A DNA stretch of 64,000 bases from Argopecten irradians (lineage: Eukaryota; Mollusca; Bivalvia; Pectinida; Pectinidae): contig NC_091135.1 of NCBI RefSeq assembly GCF_041381155.1, positions 9,458,075 through 9,522,074 on the forward strand. The letters run 5' to 3'. Under the pieces are notes generated by a model. That model was not told the origin of the DNA. It ran no database searches and saw nothing but the letters and a program-made list of their open reading frames with translations. The position numbers and the translations under genes were made by a program. Of this stretch, positions 14,001 through 58,595 are shown one piece after another; the stretch's first letter is position 1, and every line of letters begins with the position of its first letter.

Positions 14001-16010
14001 TATTGGTGATAGAAATGTTAAGTTGTGTGCCTTATATGAGCACAACATAAAATACATTTTCTCCTGACTCGATCCTTACAGGAAGTACTGGTTTGGCTGA
14101 CCAAGGTCCAGGAAGACCTAGGAGGAGAGGTGTCGGATGAAAAGCTTAGGGACTGGGTGTGGAACACTCTTAAGTCTGGACAGGTAGGTCCACTTAATTA
14201 CTGTAAAACAGACCTAATATAGGTGTGTAATATAATCTCCCTATTTATGCTACCATATTCATCATAATTAGCGCCCAGGGCACTTAAAAATTGAAACAAA
14301 GGGGGCACTTAATAGTGAAATGTAAGTTGTGGACGAAAAATACCAGCTATATTTGAACTCTTTCTGTACTCATGACACATTATCTGTTACAGCAAACATG
14401 CATATGCCTTTTAACCTTTGAGACACATTATTATGTTGTGATTCACATGTAAAAGATTCAAAAGTTCATGTAATGTGGGATACAATGCTAAAGTCAGAGG
14501 CATCACACATTGTTCAATCTATGGGATGGGAGCGTTTATATTCAACTTCAACTCCCCCAAAACATTGAATTGAATTCATTACCGGTACTCTTGAGATAAT
14601 TGCACAAAATTGAATGGTTACAATATTGATTTAGTATAGAACACATTGAATTCATTACCAGTACTCTTGAGATAATTGCACAAAATTGAATGGTTACAAT
14701 ATTGATTTAGTATAGAACACACTAAGAACAACTTTGTACTATTTCAGGTTGTGCCAGGCTATGGTCACGCTGTGCTACGTAAAACAGATCCTCGTTATCA
14801 GTGCCAAAGAGAGTTTGCTCTACAGAAGCTACCAAATGATCCCATGTTCAAGCTTGTATCACAGCTGTACAAGATTGTTCCCGATGTACTTCTAGAACAA
14901 GGCAAGGCCAAGAACCCCTGGCCCAACGTTGATGCCCACAGCGGTGTACTCCTTCAGGTGAGGAATGAGATTCTTCGGTATTAAACCTGGTCCAAATTTC
15001 ACAAATCACAATACCTAGACTTGAATCTGTATGGTATAAAATCAGATCCAGGTTCCAAGATATTGAAACGTTAGTCTTTTTCATATGATACATTTACACC
15101 ACCCCAGGACATTTTATGTCCCCACTATAGAATTTTGGAGGAAAAGGACAAGCAAGGGACATAATTATTGTGTTATCTATGTCCATCTGATCTTTGATAT
15201 AAGGAGGCAAGGACATTCACGTCAAACAGAATGTTAGTCATTATTTCTTCACATATTACAGTTATCTGCCCCTGAGGGTGGATATTGATTGTTAGGTCAT
15301 CAGTTTGTATTGAAAATTTGTCATTTTCTCTAAGGGGGAGGGGGATGGGGAAATGTATTGATCTCGCAAACACATAGCAGTCATTATCTACCCACAAGGG
15401 GAGGTAACTCTATAATACTTCATTACAAAATAGGAAGGAATTCCACGTGACATAATTTATTTTGATCCTGGTGTCAGAAAGATATATGTGATATACTGCT
15501 ATCCTAAGCTGAAGTAAATAGGAAGGCATTTCCAGTTACTGGTATATGTAGTCATTTTTATTTTGGTCCTATTGTTAGGTATTAATGGAATAACATAACC
15601 ACATCTATACTATAGTGAAAAGTTGAGTTCATCTGGCCCGAAGATCATGAAACGGTCTAAATTTAGACTTAGCCAATCACAGATAACGTTACAAAAAGTT
15701 ACGTCACTTTTTTTGCAAAAACTTCATAATCCTGGTGTCAGGATAACAGGATGAAAATTTTACACAATTGGTACCCGCTCAGCTTAACATACATTCATTA
15801 GATCAATTTAATATTTCATGCTAACTAAGTGTTTGTTTTGCCTTGCAGTACTACGGTATGACCGAGATGAACTACTACACTGTGCTATTTGGCGTGTCTC
15901 GAGCTCTCGGCTGTATGTCATCCCTTGTATGGGACAGGGCATTTGGACTTCCAATTGAGCGACCAAAATCTTTTGATACACCATCCTATCTGAAATTGGT
16001 TCAGAAATGA
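8041..16010 (+). CDS. CS: Citrate synthase, mitochondrial
   Basis: Condenses acetyl-CoA with oxaloacetate to citrate, the first step of the TCA cycle, in the mitochondrial matrix. Ten exons: 8041-8088, 10320-10361, 10960-11067, 11424-11645, 12037-12207, 12784-12983, 13260-13389, 14082-14183, 14748-14957 and 15849-16010. All have AG/GT borders; only the exon 6/7 junction splits a codon. The product is 464 residues (human 466). The N-terminus ([16 protein letters not shown]) is basic and lacks acids, as expected of a matrix-targeting peptide. The catalytic triad is present: H302 in [10 protein letters not shown]348 in [13 protein letters not shown] and D403 in NVDAHSG, at a constant offset of 28 from pig H274, H320 and D375. 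The start has A at -3 and no competing upstream in-frame ATG. No break is seen. Transcription converges with RAL. Confidence 0.98.
8089..10319 (+). other. Citrate synthase intron 1
   Basis: A 2.2-kb AT-rich intron separating the targeting-peptide exon from the rest. It contains a CTGT microsatellite near 8907-8925 and a MITE family 3 copy at 9658-9812; nothing else is recognisable. Confidence 0.7.
9658..9812. repeat. MITE family 3, short divergent copy
   Basis: In citrate synthase intron 1. Ends GTATTGGACCCAGTAAGCGCCC-like (left) and GGGCGCATATTGGGTCGAAT (right) are inverted repeats of one another; the interior differs from the 6-kb copy. Confidence 0.7.
14251..14556 (+). repeat. MITE family 3, copy in citrate synthase intron 8
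   Basis: Starts TACCATATTCATCATAATTA followed by GCGCCC and shares the interior with 5951-6301. The right terminal repeat is lost. Confidence 0.75.
14571..14722. repeat. Recent 76-bp tandem duplication in citrate synthase intron 8
   Basis: Two head-to-tail units, 14571-14646 and 14647-14722, each starting TGAATTCATTACC. The only difference noticed is CCGG versus CCAG, so the duplication looks recent. It ends 25 bp before the exon 9 acceptor. Confidence 0.9.
15246..15415. repeat. MITE family 2, copy B (degenerate)
   Basis: In citrate synthase intron 9. Left arm CACATATTACAGTTATCTGC, right arm CTACCCACAAGGGGAGGTAA. The CRE has decayed to TAGGTCAT. Confidence 0.65.
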
Positions 16011-16119
16011 GAACAGTGATCTTAGGACCTTTTTATATTAAAGTTCAGTGGGAGTGATACTTTCCAGGGTTATTTTTTTTAATAGAAAGTGTTTTTTTTT
16101 CTTAGAGAGATAGAAAAAG

Positions 16120-16125
16120 AATAAA
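16120..16125 (+). terminator. Candidate poly(A) signal for citrate synthase
   Basis: AATAAA 110 bp after the TGA stop, the first good hexamer downstream. Confidence 0.5.
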
Positions 16126-18489
16126 TGTATGGACTGTATTCAATCATATTCAACATCAGACAGGTGCTTGTGAAAACGAATTAACTTTCACAGTATCAAA
16201 GAATGCTACCAATTCTATCTGTCTGCCATCTAAACTGTTAGATTTGTATATAATGAATGTGATTCTTATAACTGTTACCATACTAAATGTAAGGGCAGTT
16301 TGTATTTTTAGGTGGCCTCGATGTGAAATTCGTACATTCCTTGGTACTGTGAAATCAGCACATTTCTGAAGTCTCAAGGTATCATTTTTTGATCTAGCTA
16401 TTTTCTTTTGTGGTTGAGCAGTGTGAGTGGAAATTCTTTTATACATGTCTGTCCAAGTAATAGATAACAAACTTTACATACTTGATTACTTATTACTACA
16501 ATTATACTTGGTTGTTGGACTGCACACAACATCCAGACTACGATTCATGGGAGGGATTCACTACATTAACCGGAAAACAGCTACATTGCAGTGCTTTAAC
16601 TGTAATACTTTAATTCAGTTGGTCCGATGAGAACTTTATGTGCCATCAGGAGACGTAGATCTTTCTAGCCGAATAATTTTTAAAGAACTGTGCAATCCAC
16701 ATTCGGAAGATCATTTTGCATTTTGTATGTTTTTTGAAAATTAACAGGTGATTGTGTCGTGTGTGTATGATAATTCTATTTAATTTACATTGAAAGTTTA
16801 TATGCAGCCCAGCATTGCACATTAGAAAGAAAAGAAAAATATACAGAAATGGGTCCATTTCTTTGAGAGGAAGTAATGGAGCACATACAAAATGTCCGAT
16901 AGTGAACATACACGATTGAGTGTGGTTAGTGTAATATTTATTTATATAAGATTGTACAATTATGTGAACATTGACAAACCCATAAATAGTGCTGGAGACA
17001 TTTTTTTATAGATCTACCAGAGCATTGGTATTCAAAATGATTAAAAAATTATTTAAAAATCAAATTGTGAGCATTGTTTTTTCATTATCTTTCTTAAGTG
17101 TTTTGAAATGTGGTTCATGTAAGGACATGCCAAGTTTATGTCAGGAGTACCTCAGGAAAAAACATCAACCTACAATCAGTATGTATACCTGGCCAAAGTG
17201 AAATACTGATGTGTCGGCACACTGAAACAACTGCTGCTCCCACATGAAGCTTGTCACCGATCTAAATACTTTTATAATAATTCTGTACAAAGAAGATTTC
17301 TAATGGCAAATATTCCAGGACTTTTGAGAAGCGAAGCAAATTCATTAAGTAGCAAGCATCTTAGAATTAGTATTTTAGAATTTCTTTAATGTTTCTGTTC
17401 GAATTCATACTCAACTTTCTAAAAAAGTACTGTAAATATACTTAATTTAGCACTTTTTGAGCTGCCATTGAAGCACTAATTCAAGTACAGCACTAAATTT
17501 TGTAAAAAGGTATTTTTGGTATTGAATCGCCGAATTGGACTTTTAAATTTATATCTGCGCAAATAAATAATAATTTTCAGATTTCGTATTTTCTAAAATA
17601 AGGATGTTTACAAATTAATACCAAAGCACCCTGTACATAATTCGACACTAAAGGTAATGGTACAGACAACAAAGCACCCTGTACATGATTCGACACTAAA
17701 GGTAATGGTACAGACAACAAATCTTCAAAAGATTTCTTTAAGAAGGTTTAATAGTTATAGCTTACGTCTATTTCATGCACACTTATTAATAATGAGTGAA
17801 ATGAATACAATATTCGACTTATTGAAAATTAACTGATAAGTTGACCATGTACAACTCAAAAATATCCTAATTAAAAAAGATAGTTCAATATATAGGTATA
17901 AAATAATTATACATTCATGTACATATTTATGGCATTGGTCAGTCCATACAAAATTAACAAACTTCAAAGTAAGCTTCTGTATACATGCATGTACTAACTA
18001 GAACCATGTTGGACTCTTTCTTATAATGTTGTAGACACTTTGCGGGGGATTAGATCTGCAATATGAAATGTAGCTCTTATTTCATATCGGATTTTTTTTT
18101 TGAAACTAAAATGTTTCATTTTGATTGTGAAGTAATCTGTGACTATTTCATAAAATCTTGCTTAAATTAAACATTCATATCCTACATATCTATGGACTAC
18201 AGGTTGGAAATTCGAGCCAAATCATCTTACTTGTTTCATTGATGAACAAATTTTTAAAATTAAAACAAAAATTACAGAACGTTGCAAATCAATATCCCCC
18301 ACACTGGAAATACAACACCAATTACACTTGTTCGCATTTTGCAAAAACAAGTCACCATATTTGGTAATGCACATATGTTTGCATGTATAAATATAGCCGT
18401 CAAACGACAACAGGCGCACATCAAGCAAACTCCCTTACCGAGAATCTTTTGCACTCCGGTCACCTATAAAACGGTCACAACCAACTAAT
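16126..18489. other. Convergent intergenic DNA after citrate synthase
   Basis: No exon could be supported on either strand. It contains one local duplication at about 17623-17721, two ~50-bp units beginning AAAGCACCCTGTACAT. Confidence 0.45.
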
Positions 18490-18517
18490 ACACCCTGCTA
18501 TTGCACCCCAATTCTCA

Positions 18518-18625
18518 ATAAACGCACACTTGCATCAAACTAACACACACTTGCACCAAACTAACACACACTTGCATCAAACTAATGCACACTTGCACCA
18601 AACTAACACACACTTGCTCTTCCAC
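18518..18625. repeat. 22-bp minisatellite
   Basis: About five units of the form CACACTTGCAYCAAACTAA. It lies in the downstream flank of RAL. Confidence 0.8.
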
Positions 18626-18884
18626 ACATCTGATCAGTGTTATAAACACTAGAACACACTCTCATCATAATTAAATAACAAGCTCAACTCAAAATTAAAT
18701 GACAAGATTTTTGCACATAAAATAATGTATTTCTACTAACGTACAAATAAAAGGCCATTAATTAAGACGAGGAAGCTAGCTCATATGCTACTGTAGCTTC
18801 GTTGGCTGCACAGAGAGACTCCTTCAACCTGGATGAACAGTTCAAAATTATGAATTGCTTTCTGTGTGCCTATTTCGTCTTTGC

Positions 18885-19045
18885 ATATTACAGAGTTAGC
18901 TCCCTTGCGGGTAGGTATCCATTGTGACATTATTATTTTGTGGGCACAATACACGTAGTTTTATCCCAGAAGTATGATGTTACATTCTCAAACACATGAC
19001 GTCACAATTAGTACCTACCCGCAAAGGGCAGCTAACTCTTAACAT
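18885..19045. repeat. MITE family 2, copy C
   Basis: Left arm TTGCATATTACAGAGTTAGC then CCCTTGCGGGTAGGTA; right arm TAGTACCTACCCGCAAAGGG. TGACGTCA at 18997-19004. The arms are well preserved. Confidence 0.85.
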
Positions 19046-19481
19046 GCAAATACAAAATAACTTTTTTTTAACATTTGCACAACAGTTCTGTACATCATTC
19101 CACAAATTTAAATAATTCTATTACTAATGATTTTTTTTTTATTTCTGTAAAGATATGAAGCAGACAAACTTGTCATAACATATAGCAAAATGTTTTTACT
19201 AAACTTCAGAAAGAACTTGCCACTGAAAACAAGTCATCTGTTCTGTTTACAACAGACTCGGATTCTGTCGACAATTTTTATTGTTGATGAACTAGTAATA
19301 AATTTCATGTAAGAATTCTTAAGTTGTCATCTGGGTTGAAGGATACTGGTCTCCTATACATATGCACATAATATAACAATATGGTTGAGGTACAGATATA
19401 GCAAGCATGCCTGCTGAACTACGAACATGTGTAGTGTCTACACAACAAAAGGCATTCATCACAGTATAAACACACAATACC

Positions 19482-19652
19482 TCGGTTTCGAGATACCAAA
19501 ACAACGTCGGTAAAGTATGATTTACCGTCAAATAGTCCCACCTTCCAGTGATTGGTAGGTCATGTGTGTGACGTTTAAATCACAGCATAAGTGGGACTAA
19601 TCGACGATAATTCATACTTAACAAATGTCATTTTGGTAGCTCGAAACTCCTG
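19482..19652. repeat. Imperfect palindrome element (MITE family 6), copy 2
   Basis: Arms begin CTCGGTTTCGAGATACC and end GGTAGCTCGAAACTCC. The interior GTCCCACCTTC and GTGGGAC words match the 3.7-kb copy. It lies in the downstream flank or 3' UTR of RAL. Confidence 0.55.
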
Positions 19653-19822
19653 TATTACAGATAATCGAATCCAGAACATTTTAAAAGGTATTGATTGGTG
19701 ATGACAACTTTCTCACACAAACTTAATGGCAGAATATTCAATGCCTCCTCACACAAGCAGACAGCTGTGCATTGCAGAAGCAGTCTTCTTACCAGGAGTA
19801 TAAATATGACATATTGTCACGT

Positions 19823-19995
19823 GTGACGTCATGTGCTGCAGCGTCTTGGGAATCCATATACTGTGACGTACAAACACAATGACGTACCATACACGACATC
19901 ATGAGACATCAGTCATGCAGCCTGTCATGATATATTGTAATATCAAAGAGACTCCCTGACTGCATATCAAAGCATGACATCATGAAATCGATACA
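19823..19995. repeat. Cluster of TGACGT and CATGACATCATGA words
   Basis: CACGTGTGACGTCATGTG at the left is followed by two TGACGTAC words and several ATGACATCATGA-like repeats up to about 19995. It looks like a degenerate short tandem repeat in the RAL 3' flank. Confidence 0.5.
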
Positions 19996-20459
19996 TCATG
20001 ACATCAAAATTACTTTCACTAAAATGATGAAGGTACCTTTATGTATAGTTTATATTTGAATTGTTTGTGTATATCCATGTCAGATGTTGTCAAAATGTAT
20101 TTTGGTGTTTCAATGAAGATTTGGAATTTTAATTCTAATTCAATAAAGGTAACATGCAGATGTGTCACAAAAAGATATAGCATGTATCATTTTTAAAAGT
20201 GTCAGTAATTTCAAGCAGAGAGTAATACAACATCACACATATATTCCTGGACACAATTAAATTTGAGATTGAAGAACATTGATGTAATTAACAGCCTATA
20301 ATGTTTCTGTCATAATTTGGATATGAAACACATTTTTACAAAGACATTTCAAACAAGTTTTACATGAAGGGTGCATAAATATATGAAATATTACATTACT
20401 CACAAGACAGGGTATACAAATATATGGTAGGATTCAGCCTTTCAGTTGATAAATCTCCA

Positions 20460-20625
20460 TAATACAGAGTTATCTACCCTTGTGGTTTTGTATAAATTCA
20501 ACTCTTGAGTGATCAGTAGTTTGCACAAGAAAGTTACGACGGTTTCATACATATTTGTAATGATTTGAACCCTTCAAAAAAAATTTCAATTAATTGTCAA
20601 CAGGAGTGGATAACTCTGTACCAAA
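20460..20625. repeat. MITE family 2, copy D (very degenerate)
   Basis: Left AATACAGAGTTATCTACCC, right GTGGATAACTCTGTACC. Only the arm tips are recognisable. Confidence 0.4.
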
Positions 20626-21921
20626 GAAAAAGAAAACTCAACGTAGAATAGTTTATATATGACTAAGGTTTGAAAATTTTCAAATACATATGTCGTGAAA
20701 TGTTTAAGAAACATTGTGTGGCTTTGGAGATGGTAGATGATTATGACATAGGAGAAAACATTGTTCAGACATTACATAAACAATTGAAAAATTGTAATTT
20801 TGCATGATCAAAAACATCTCCCCTCCAACTCAAGTTTGACCTTTAACCTTTAAAATTTTGAGATCATCGACTTGGAGACAATACATTATAAGCTGCACTG
20901 ATTCAAAGCTGAAAGGTGTTCAGAAATCAAAATATCATAAGAATGAATATGATTCTAAATTAAGAAGAATTTTTTTTTAGGTAAACAGATGTGAAAAAGG
21001 TGGACTCTTTTTAAAAACAAAGTTAAGATTTTAAAGATTAATTATCAGCTACACTTATAAAGATATTGGGCAAAATGCAGTACCTCAATTGAGAACAACA
21101 AATCACCTCTGGAAAAATATATCCTGTTGTTAAAGCTTATCATTAAAATCAGAATTTTAAAATTTTGTCAGATAATTTTGGTTCAATTTGAAATTTGATT
21201 TTTTTCTTAAATGAGTCAGGATTCAGTTCATATCAGTATCATTGAGGAGGGGAGTCTGGATTTGAACATGCTTACCACAAATAGAAATTCAACAAACATT
21301 TAATTTTTGTGTAGATGCACCAAGTTAACAATTTATATTTTTATGTTGTAAATTATGGGAGTTGCCTCCCTTAGAACATATTGAACTGGCTTGAATATGA
21401 TATCATGGAAGAGAAAACTATCTTCAATCAAAAATTGCGTATGAAAAGGAAATAATGAGTGAGTTTTTTGTTGGATGTTGTCATCAGATCTGTTTCTTCC
21501 TGGAATAGATCCACATTACAAACAGAAATACCATCACAGAACACCTGGTTTTAAACGGAGCACAAAGTATGGTAAATAAAGTCGACACATATGTGGACAC
21601 ATGAGGGCAACAATCACTGGGTTAGAGTTGAGAAAGAAAATCTCATGGAGTTGTCTCCCTTTCTTCAGATGTGACTTTGACATAAGAACAGGATAGTCTC
21701 CCCTTCTCTACAACCAATCCCTGTTGGCAGATTTTAAAACATGGAGCCAGAGATATTCGTAGAAAACGGTCAAAGAAAAAAGAATATCTTCAGATGTAGA
21801 CAGATTGTTTCATCGACGCCAGATAATGGATGGGAGTTGTCTCCCTTCCTTGGTGACTTGATCACCATTTGTCATGTTTTTTTTTGTTAAAACCAGTTGA
21901 TCCTCCTAGCACACTTTTTCC

Positions 21922-54422
<32,501 letters not shown>

Positions 54423-55153
54423 GACTGCAGGCTTTTGTGGCCGGTTCCAACAACTGAACATGATAAAAATCCAATATTCACAAACATTCACTATTAGAGA
54501 TATAGCTTCGATTATGTCTCGTTAATTCACACAATCTTTTGAGTGTCAACGCTCTGCCCCATCCATTAAATAGCACTGTCCCTCTATATTTGACTATTAC
54601 AGCAATACATTGGTCATTCCTTGGTCGAGTCAGTCATTATTTTTACATCATGTCTGAGTCATAGAAAACCGAAAAGGGAAATAACCAGTGCTGCCAGTCA
54701 CATTAAACAAAGATCAATACCGGAACAGAAATGTAAACACTCCAAAATGTCGTGTTCCTGTCGTGGAATTCTGCTGGGTTCGACACCATTCGTATGATCC
54801 ATTTGTGTTAACGACTTGGAATGAACGTAAACACGAGAATGGGTGTGCCTATAGTTTGTCTGTTAAACTGTCATTTTATTCTTTTACATATTAATCCAAA
54901 TCATCATGTCTTTATGTCTTTAGCATACGAACATTTCCAAATAATGACAAAACGATCTCATTTACAACGTAAAACGACGGACGAGTATTTCTATCTGAAA
55001 ACATGGGATGTGTATTGCAGTGACAGTGTATTGTCAGTTCTCCACTAACTTGGGTTTGGCCGGCTAAATGAAACGAAAAAAGAATTACTTTATTCGGAAG
55101 CGTTCATCTATTTATCACAATGAAAAAATTATCATAATTAAAATTCGACTTAC

Positions 55154-55290
55154 CAGTAAAATCACAGATCAGTGTACTCCAGTCACAAGTAGAAGCCAAA
55201 CTTTCAAACATTTAAAATAAAGTCCAACTCTGAAAGTGGAAATGGCGATTCCCTGAGTGCATTATGGGACTTCCGATATGGTTGATTGTA
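55154..55290 (-). other. RAL: Probable 5' UTR exon of RAL
   Basis: Reading the minus strand, sequence from ~55290 runs to TTTTACTG and the strong donor GTAAGTCG at 55153, with no open frame. It is 700 bp upstream of the first coding exon. The 5' boundary is a guess based on the promoter motifs at 55258-55275. Confidence 0.5.
55258..55275 (-). promoter_or_regulatory. ZNF143-like and ETS motifs at the RAL promoter
   Basis: On the minus strand CGGAAGT (ETS core) overlaps TCCCATAATGCA, close to the TCCCAGAATGCA site bound by ZNF143/Staf in many TATA-less animal promoters. No TATA box is evident nearby. Confidence 0.45.
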
Positions 55291-55924
55291 ATTTTGGAAA
55301 TGGGGCAGACTTACGAACATTTTTTACCGCGATTGCTTTCAAAGAAAGACAACTCTTTATAGAGAGGTGTGCTAACATAGGCGCTGAAATGTTCACAAGC
55401 AAATAAGATTTGTCTCCTCCATACCGCTCCATCATTTCGTCAAGTGTTATCAAAAGGCAATTTTAATTAAATTTATTTTTTTTATCTAACTGTTATCTTT
55501 TTACATGCATGCTCTCATAACCTATAGGCGAGAGCGGTGGAAGCCGATAATATATGACATCGACGACAGGTAACAGGTAGGCCTAACAGGTTACTGTAAG
55601 TTATACTGAATAACTGCTTCTGAAACGAATAAAATTTGTTGTTGTTGTTTTTTTCATTATTGTAACAAAAAGAATGCGTTATACAAATCTATATAGGCCT
55701 ACTCAGAACGAGTTATATTCGACATAGATCATTTTCCTGATTTCTTGATAGTAAACAAAAAATATTTGGAAAAACCATTTTTTTCTTGAAACACGTAGTT
55801 GTTTATAAATATATTAAAACCAATGATTTCCTTGATTAAAACAGACTTCATTATAACATCATTAAATTATATATGTCTTATAAAAGCATAAAAAGTGTGA
55901 TAAATACGCTAATCTGAGTTTTGA

Positions 55925-56095
55925 GATTTCACTCATTACGATTTTTTAGGAAAACCTGAGTATCCGGAGAAAAACCACCACCATCGGTGAGTACATGGCA
56001 ACTGCCCCAAATTGAATTCGAACTAGCAACCCGCTGGCAAAGGTGGAGGGGATGTGGTAAGATGTCGAGTGTCGAGACATCTTAAAGGAATTGTG
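55925..56095 (-). repeat. tRNA-derived SINE fragment
   Basis: Plus strand: GAGTATCCGGAGAAAAACCA then ATGGCAACTGCCCCAAATTG and AGGTGGAGGGGATGTGG; head truncated at GACATCTTA. Confidence 0.65.
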
Positions 56096-56901
56096 CAGCC
56101 ACATTTTTTTTTTATAATACGTCAGGATATTGCTTTGGACGAATGAAAAATCAAGTCACACACAACGAATCACCTAGCTTTTAGCGCTATCGGTTGGTTT
56201 TGGTCGTGATTTACGGGTAGTGTCGACTATGGTTGAGAGATAATGAGCTAGGCGGTCACGTGGTCTTGTGATGTCACAGAAGTCCGGGGCTACACAAGGT
56301 AAGCCTAGTACTATACATCTATATACAGCACATACACGTATACGTTAGATCTACAATTTGAGTTTTTCGAGTAAATAGTTATTCTAGCTTTCTGATGTAG
56401 ATATTTTCAGTTTCAAAACATTCCATTTACACCAATTCAAACATTCAAACAAGCATATATCTAACTTTAGATTAGATAATCAGTCCAATTTGATAGCGAT
56501 ATCAAAATAATGTTCGGATCAGTCTGGACTGAGATTTAGATAGCATATTATGTAAATTTCTGTGTAATAAAAAACAGTATAATGTAACACTATCTTTTTA
56601 CGAGTAAAATCACAAAAATAAGCATGAATATATCTAGAATGCGTGTTTTTATTTCAAACTTCTGCCATAACGATGCAAACACGGCACAGTTTTTGAGTAA
56701 AAATAAAATGTGGACGGTTGTCAGTTATGTGATATTGGAGTAACAGTACCGATCTTATTCCGAAAGTAATATATATATCTATATTGTTGCCTTTGAAACT
56801 TTATCCATAACGGTTACTAAAAAGCAGAAATACATCAATGATATTTCATAGTACAGTATAAGTGTACTAGATTTAATGTATATCATACCGAGATGTAAAT
56901 A

Positions 56902-57214
56902 TCCTCGATACTCCAGGGGTTCCGATCACCTACGATCTCTACACCCCTGGACTATCTCATAGTGAAATTGAAGGCAACTCAGCTGAAAATATTTGACCAA
57001 TCACAGACCAGCAAAGATTTCCTTTGAAGACTACAGAGAGAGCGACGCCCAACTTCAAAGCCACATAATCAACCACAGTGTACCGTTATACGGTTCTTTT
57101 GATGTACATCAAAGGACTAAATTACCTGTTCTGTTCTGTTGCCTCAGTTTACGATGAGATAGTCCAGGGGTGTAGAGATCGTAGGTGATCGGAACCCCTG
57201 GAGTATCGAGGATG
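56902..57214. mobile_element. Inverted-repeat element with perfect 59-bp termini
   Basis: 56902-56960 and 57154-57212 are perfect inverted repeats of 59 bp, beginning TCCTCGATACTCCAGGGG. The element is flanked by the direct repeat ACCGAGATGTAAATA at 56887-56901 and 57215-57229. The interior has no ORF of note. The perfect arms point to a young insertion. Confidence 0.9.
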
Positions 57215-58283
57215 ACCGAGATGTAAATAGTGTGGCCACTGCGGCCCCCTACCATCTAAACATGTATAACGCATAAAAGCAACATAATACAGGGCACATG
57301 TTGTAACAAATATTTATAAGACACCATCGACACCATACATGTTTGTCGGTCCATTTGAATGATTTTCAAAGTTTAATTTCATTTAACATCCATCACTAAA
57401 AAACAATGTTATTCGAACTAAACTAAATAACTTTAAAAATCATTGATAATCGTGTTACACTCTAATTCGGCGGTGTTGAAGTAATGGAAGATTTAATTTC
57501 TTAGAAGTTCTTCGTGTGGTAAATGGGATCTCCATAATTTTGATCTTTATTTCGATATGAGCATTAACAAATATACTAACTTCATAAAACGTTTTTTTTT
57601 TCGATTGAAATAAATAAAGAGCAAAAGTACACTTCTGCCAAATCCTAGCTTAAATATATATCTACATGCTTATGCTACATTGTGCAGTTAATATGATAAT
57701 TAGGCCTGTATTAAAAATTGTTGAAATTGTTTTTAACTTAAATAATCCAAAAATATACCCTTGAATTTAAGTGACTTAAGAATGCTCAGCGGCGTTTCTG
57801 GAACAAGATAAACCTTTGTTCAAAATGCTTTGTAATAATTTGCCACTCACACAAAAAAACCGTTATTTCCGCTTTTCCGCGTCACACATCACAAAGTAAT
57901 ATACATACCATGATAAGTGTAGTGTCACCTATATATGTAAAATTGTTCAAAAAGAGCAAGAATTACAAAAAAATAGATCATATCTGATTTTTCCGGATTT
58001 CATTTTTTTTCTTAAATTATTACTGTGTTCAGAATAATTTTAGCATGAACTGCTTTGAAAATGTATTAGAATTCATTAATTAACATTTTGATGATGTATC
58101 TGTATCGGTAACAAACAAAAACATTATTGAAGTCTTAAATGCAAATATTATACTTGAATAAGACATGAAATAGAACAAAATGAATCAACTACATAAATAT
58201 GAATACCTTTTGTTTTCAAATAGATTTTCACCGCGTTAATTATGGCGTTATCACATTTATAAACATAACCTGGCGAACATTAA

Positions 58284-58490
58284 TAAAGTCCAGGAGAAAA
58301 AAACCCTGACCAATCTCAGGCCTGTAGAGATTTCCTTTGAATACTACAGAGAGAGCGACGCCCAACTCCAAAGCAACATAAGCGCGACCATCTCTTTATG
58401 CATCCTCGATATTCCAGGGGTTCCAATCACTTACTATCTCTGCGCCCCTGGACTATATCATAGTAATACTGGAGCCAACGGAACAGAACA
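58284..58490. repeat. Rearranged relative of the 59-bp inverted-repeat element
   Basis: The interior word CTACAGAGAGAGCGACGCCC is followed by one diverged arm, CATCCTCGATATTCCAGGGG to about 58465. Order differs from the 56.9-kb copy and the second arm is missing. Confidence 0.75.
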
Positions 58491-58595
58491 TCAAAAGAGG
58501 ATTTACACAAAAAAAATATTAAAGAATTACATACGAGGGACCTTAAAGCAATGTATGGTGCCGTAGCTTGATATTTTTGATAAAGTGAGAAAAAA

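Noticed and set aside
16989-17201. 70-codon frame with a hydrophobic start after citrate synthase
   Set aside because: AT-driven composition, no promoter, no homology recognised and no supporting exon structure.
18518-18625. Short evenly spaced repeats that could be mistaken for a CRISPR array
   Set aside because: The units are directly adjacent with no unique spacers, and the context is an animal gene region.
55262-55453. Minus-strand frame MITLDEMMERYGGDKSYLLV just upstream of RAL
   Set aside because: It overlaps the probable RAL promoter motifs, is not recognised and has no second exon; a chance frame is the simpler reading, although an upstream exon cannot be excluded.
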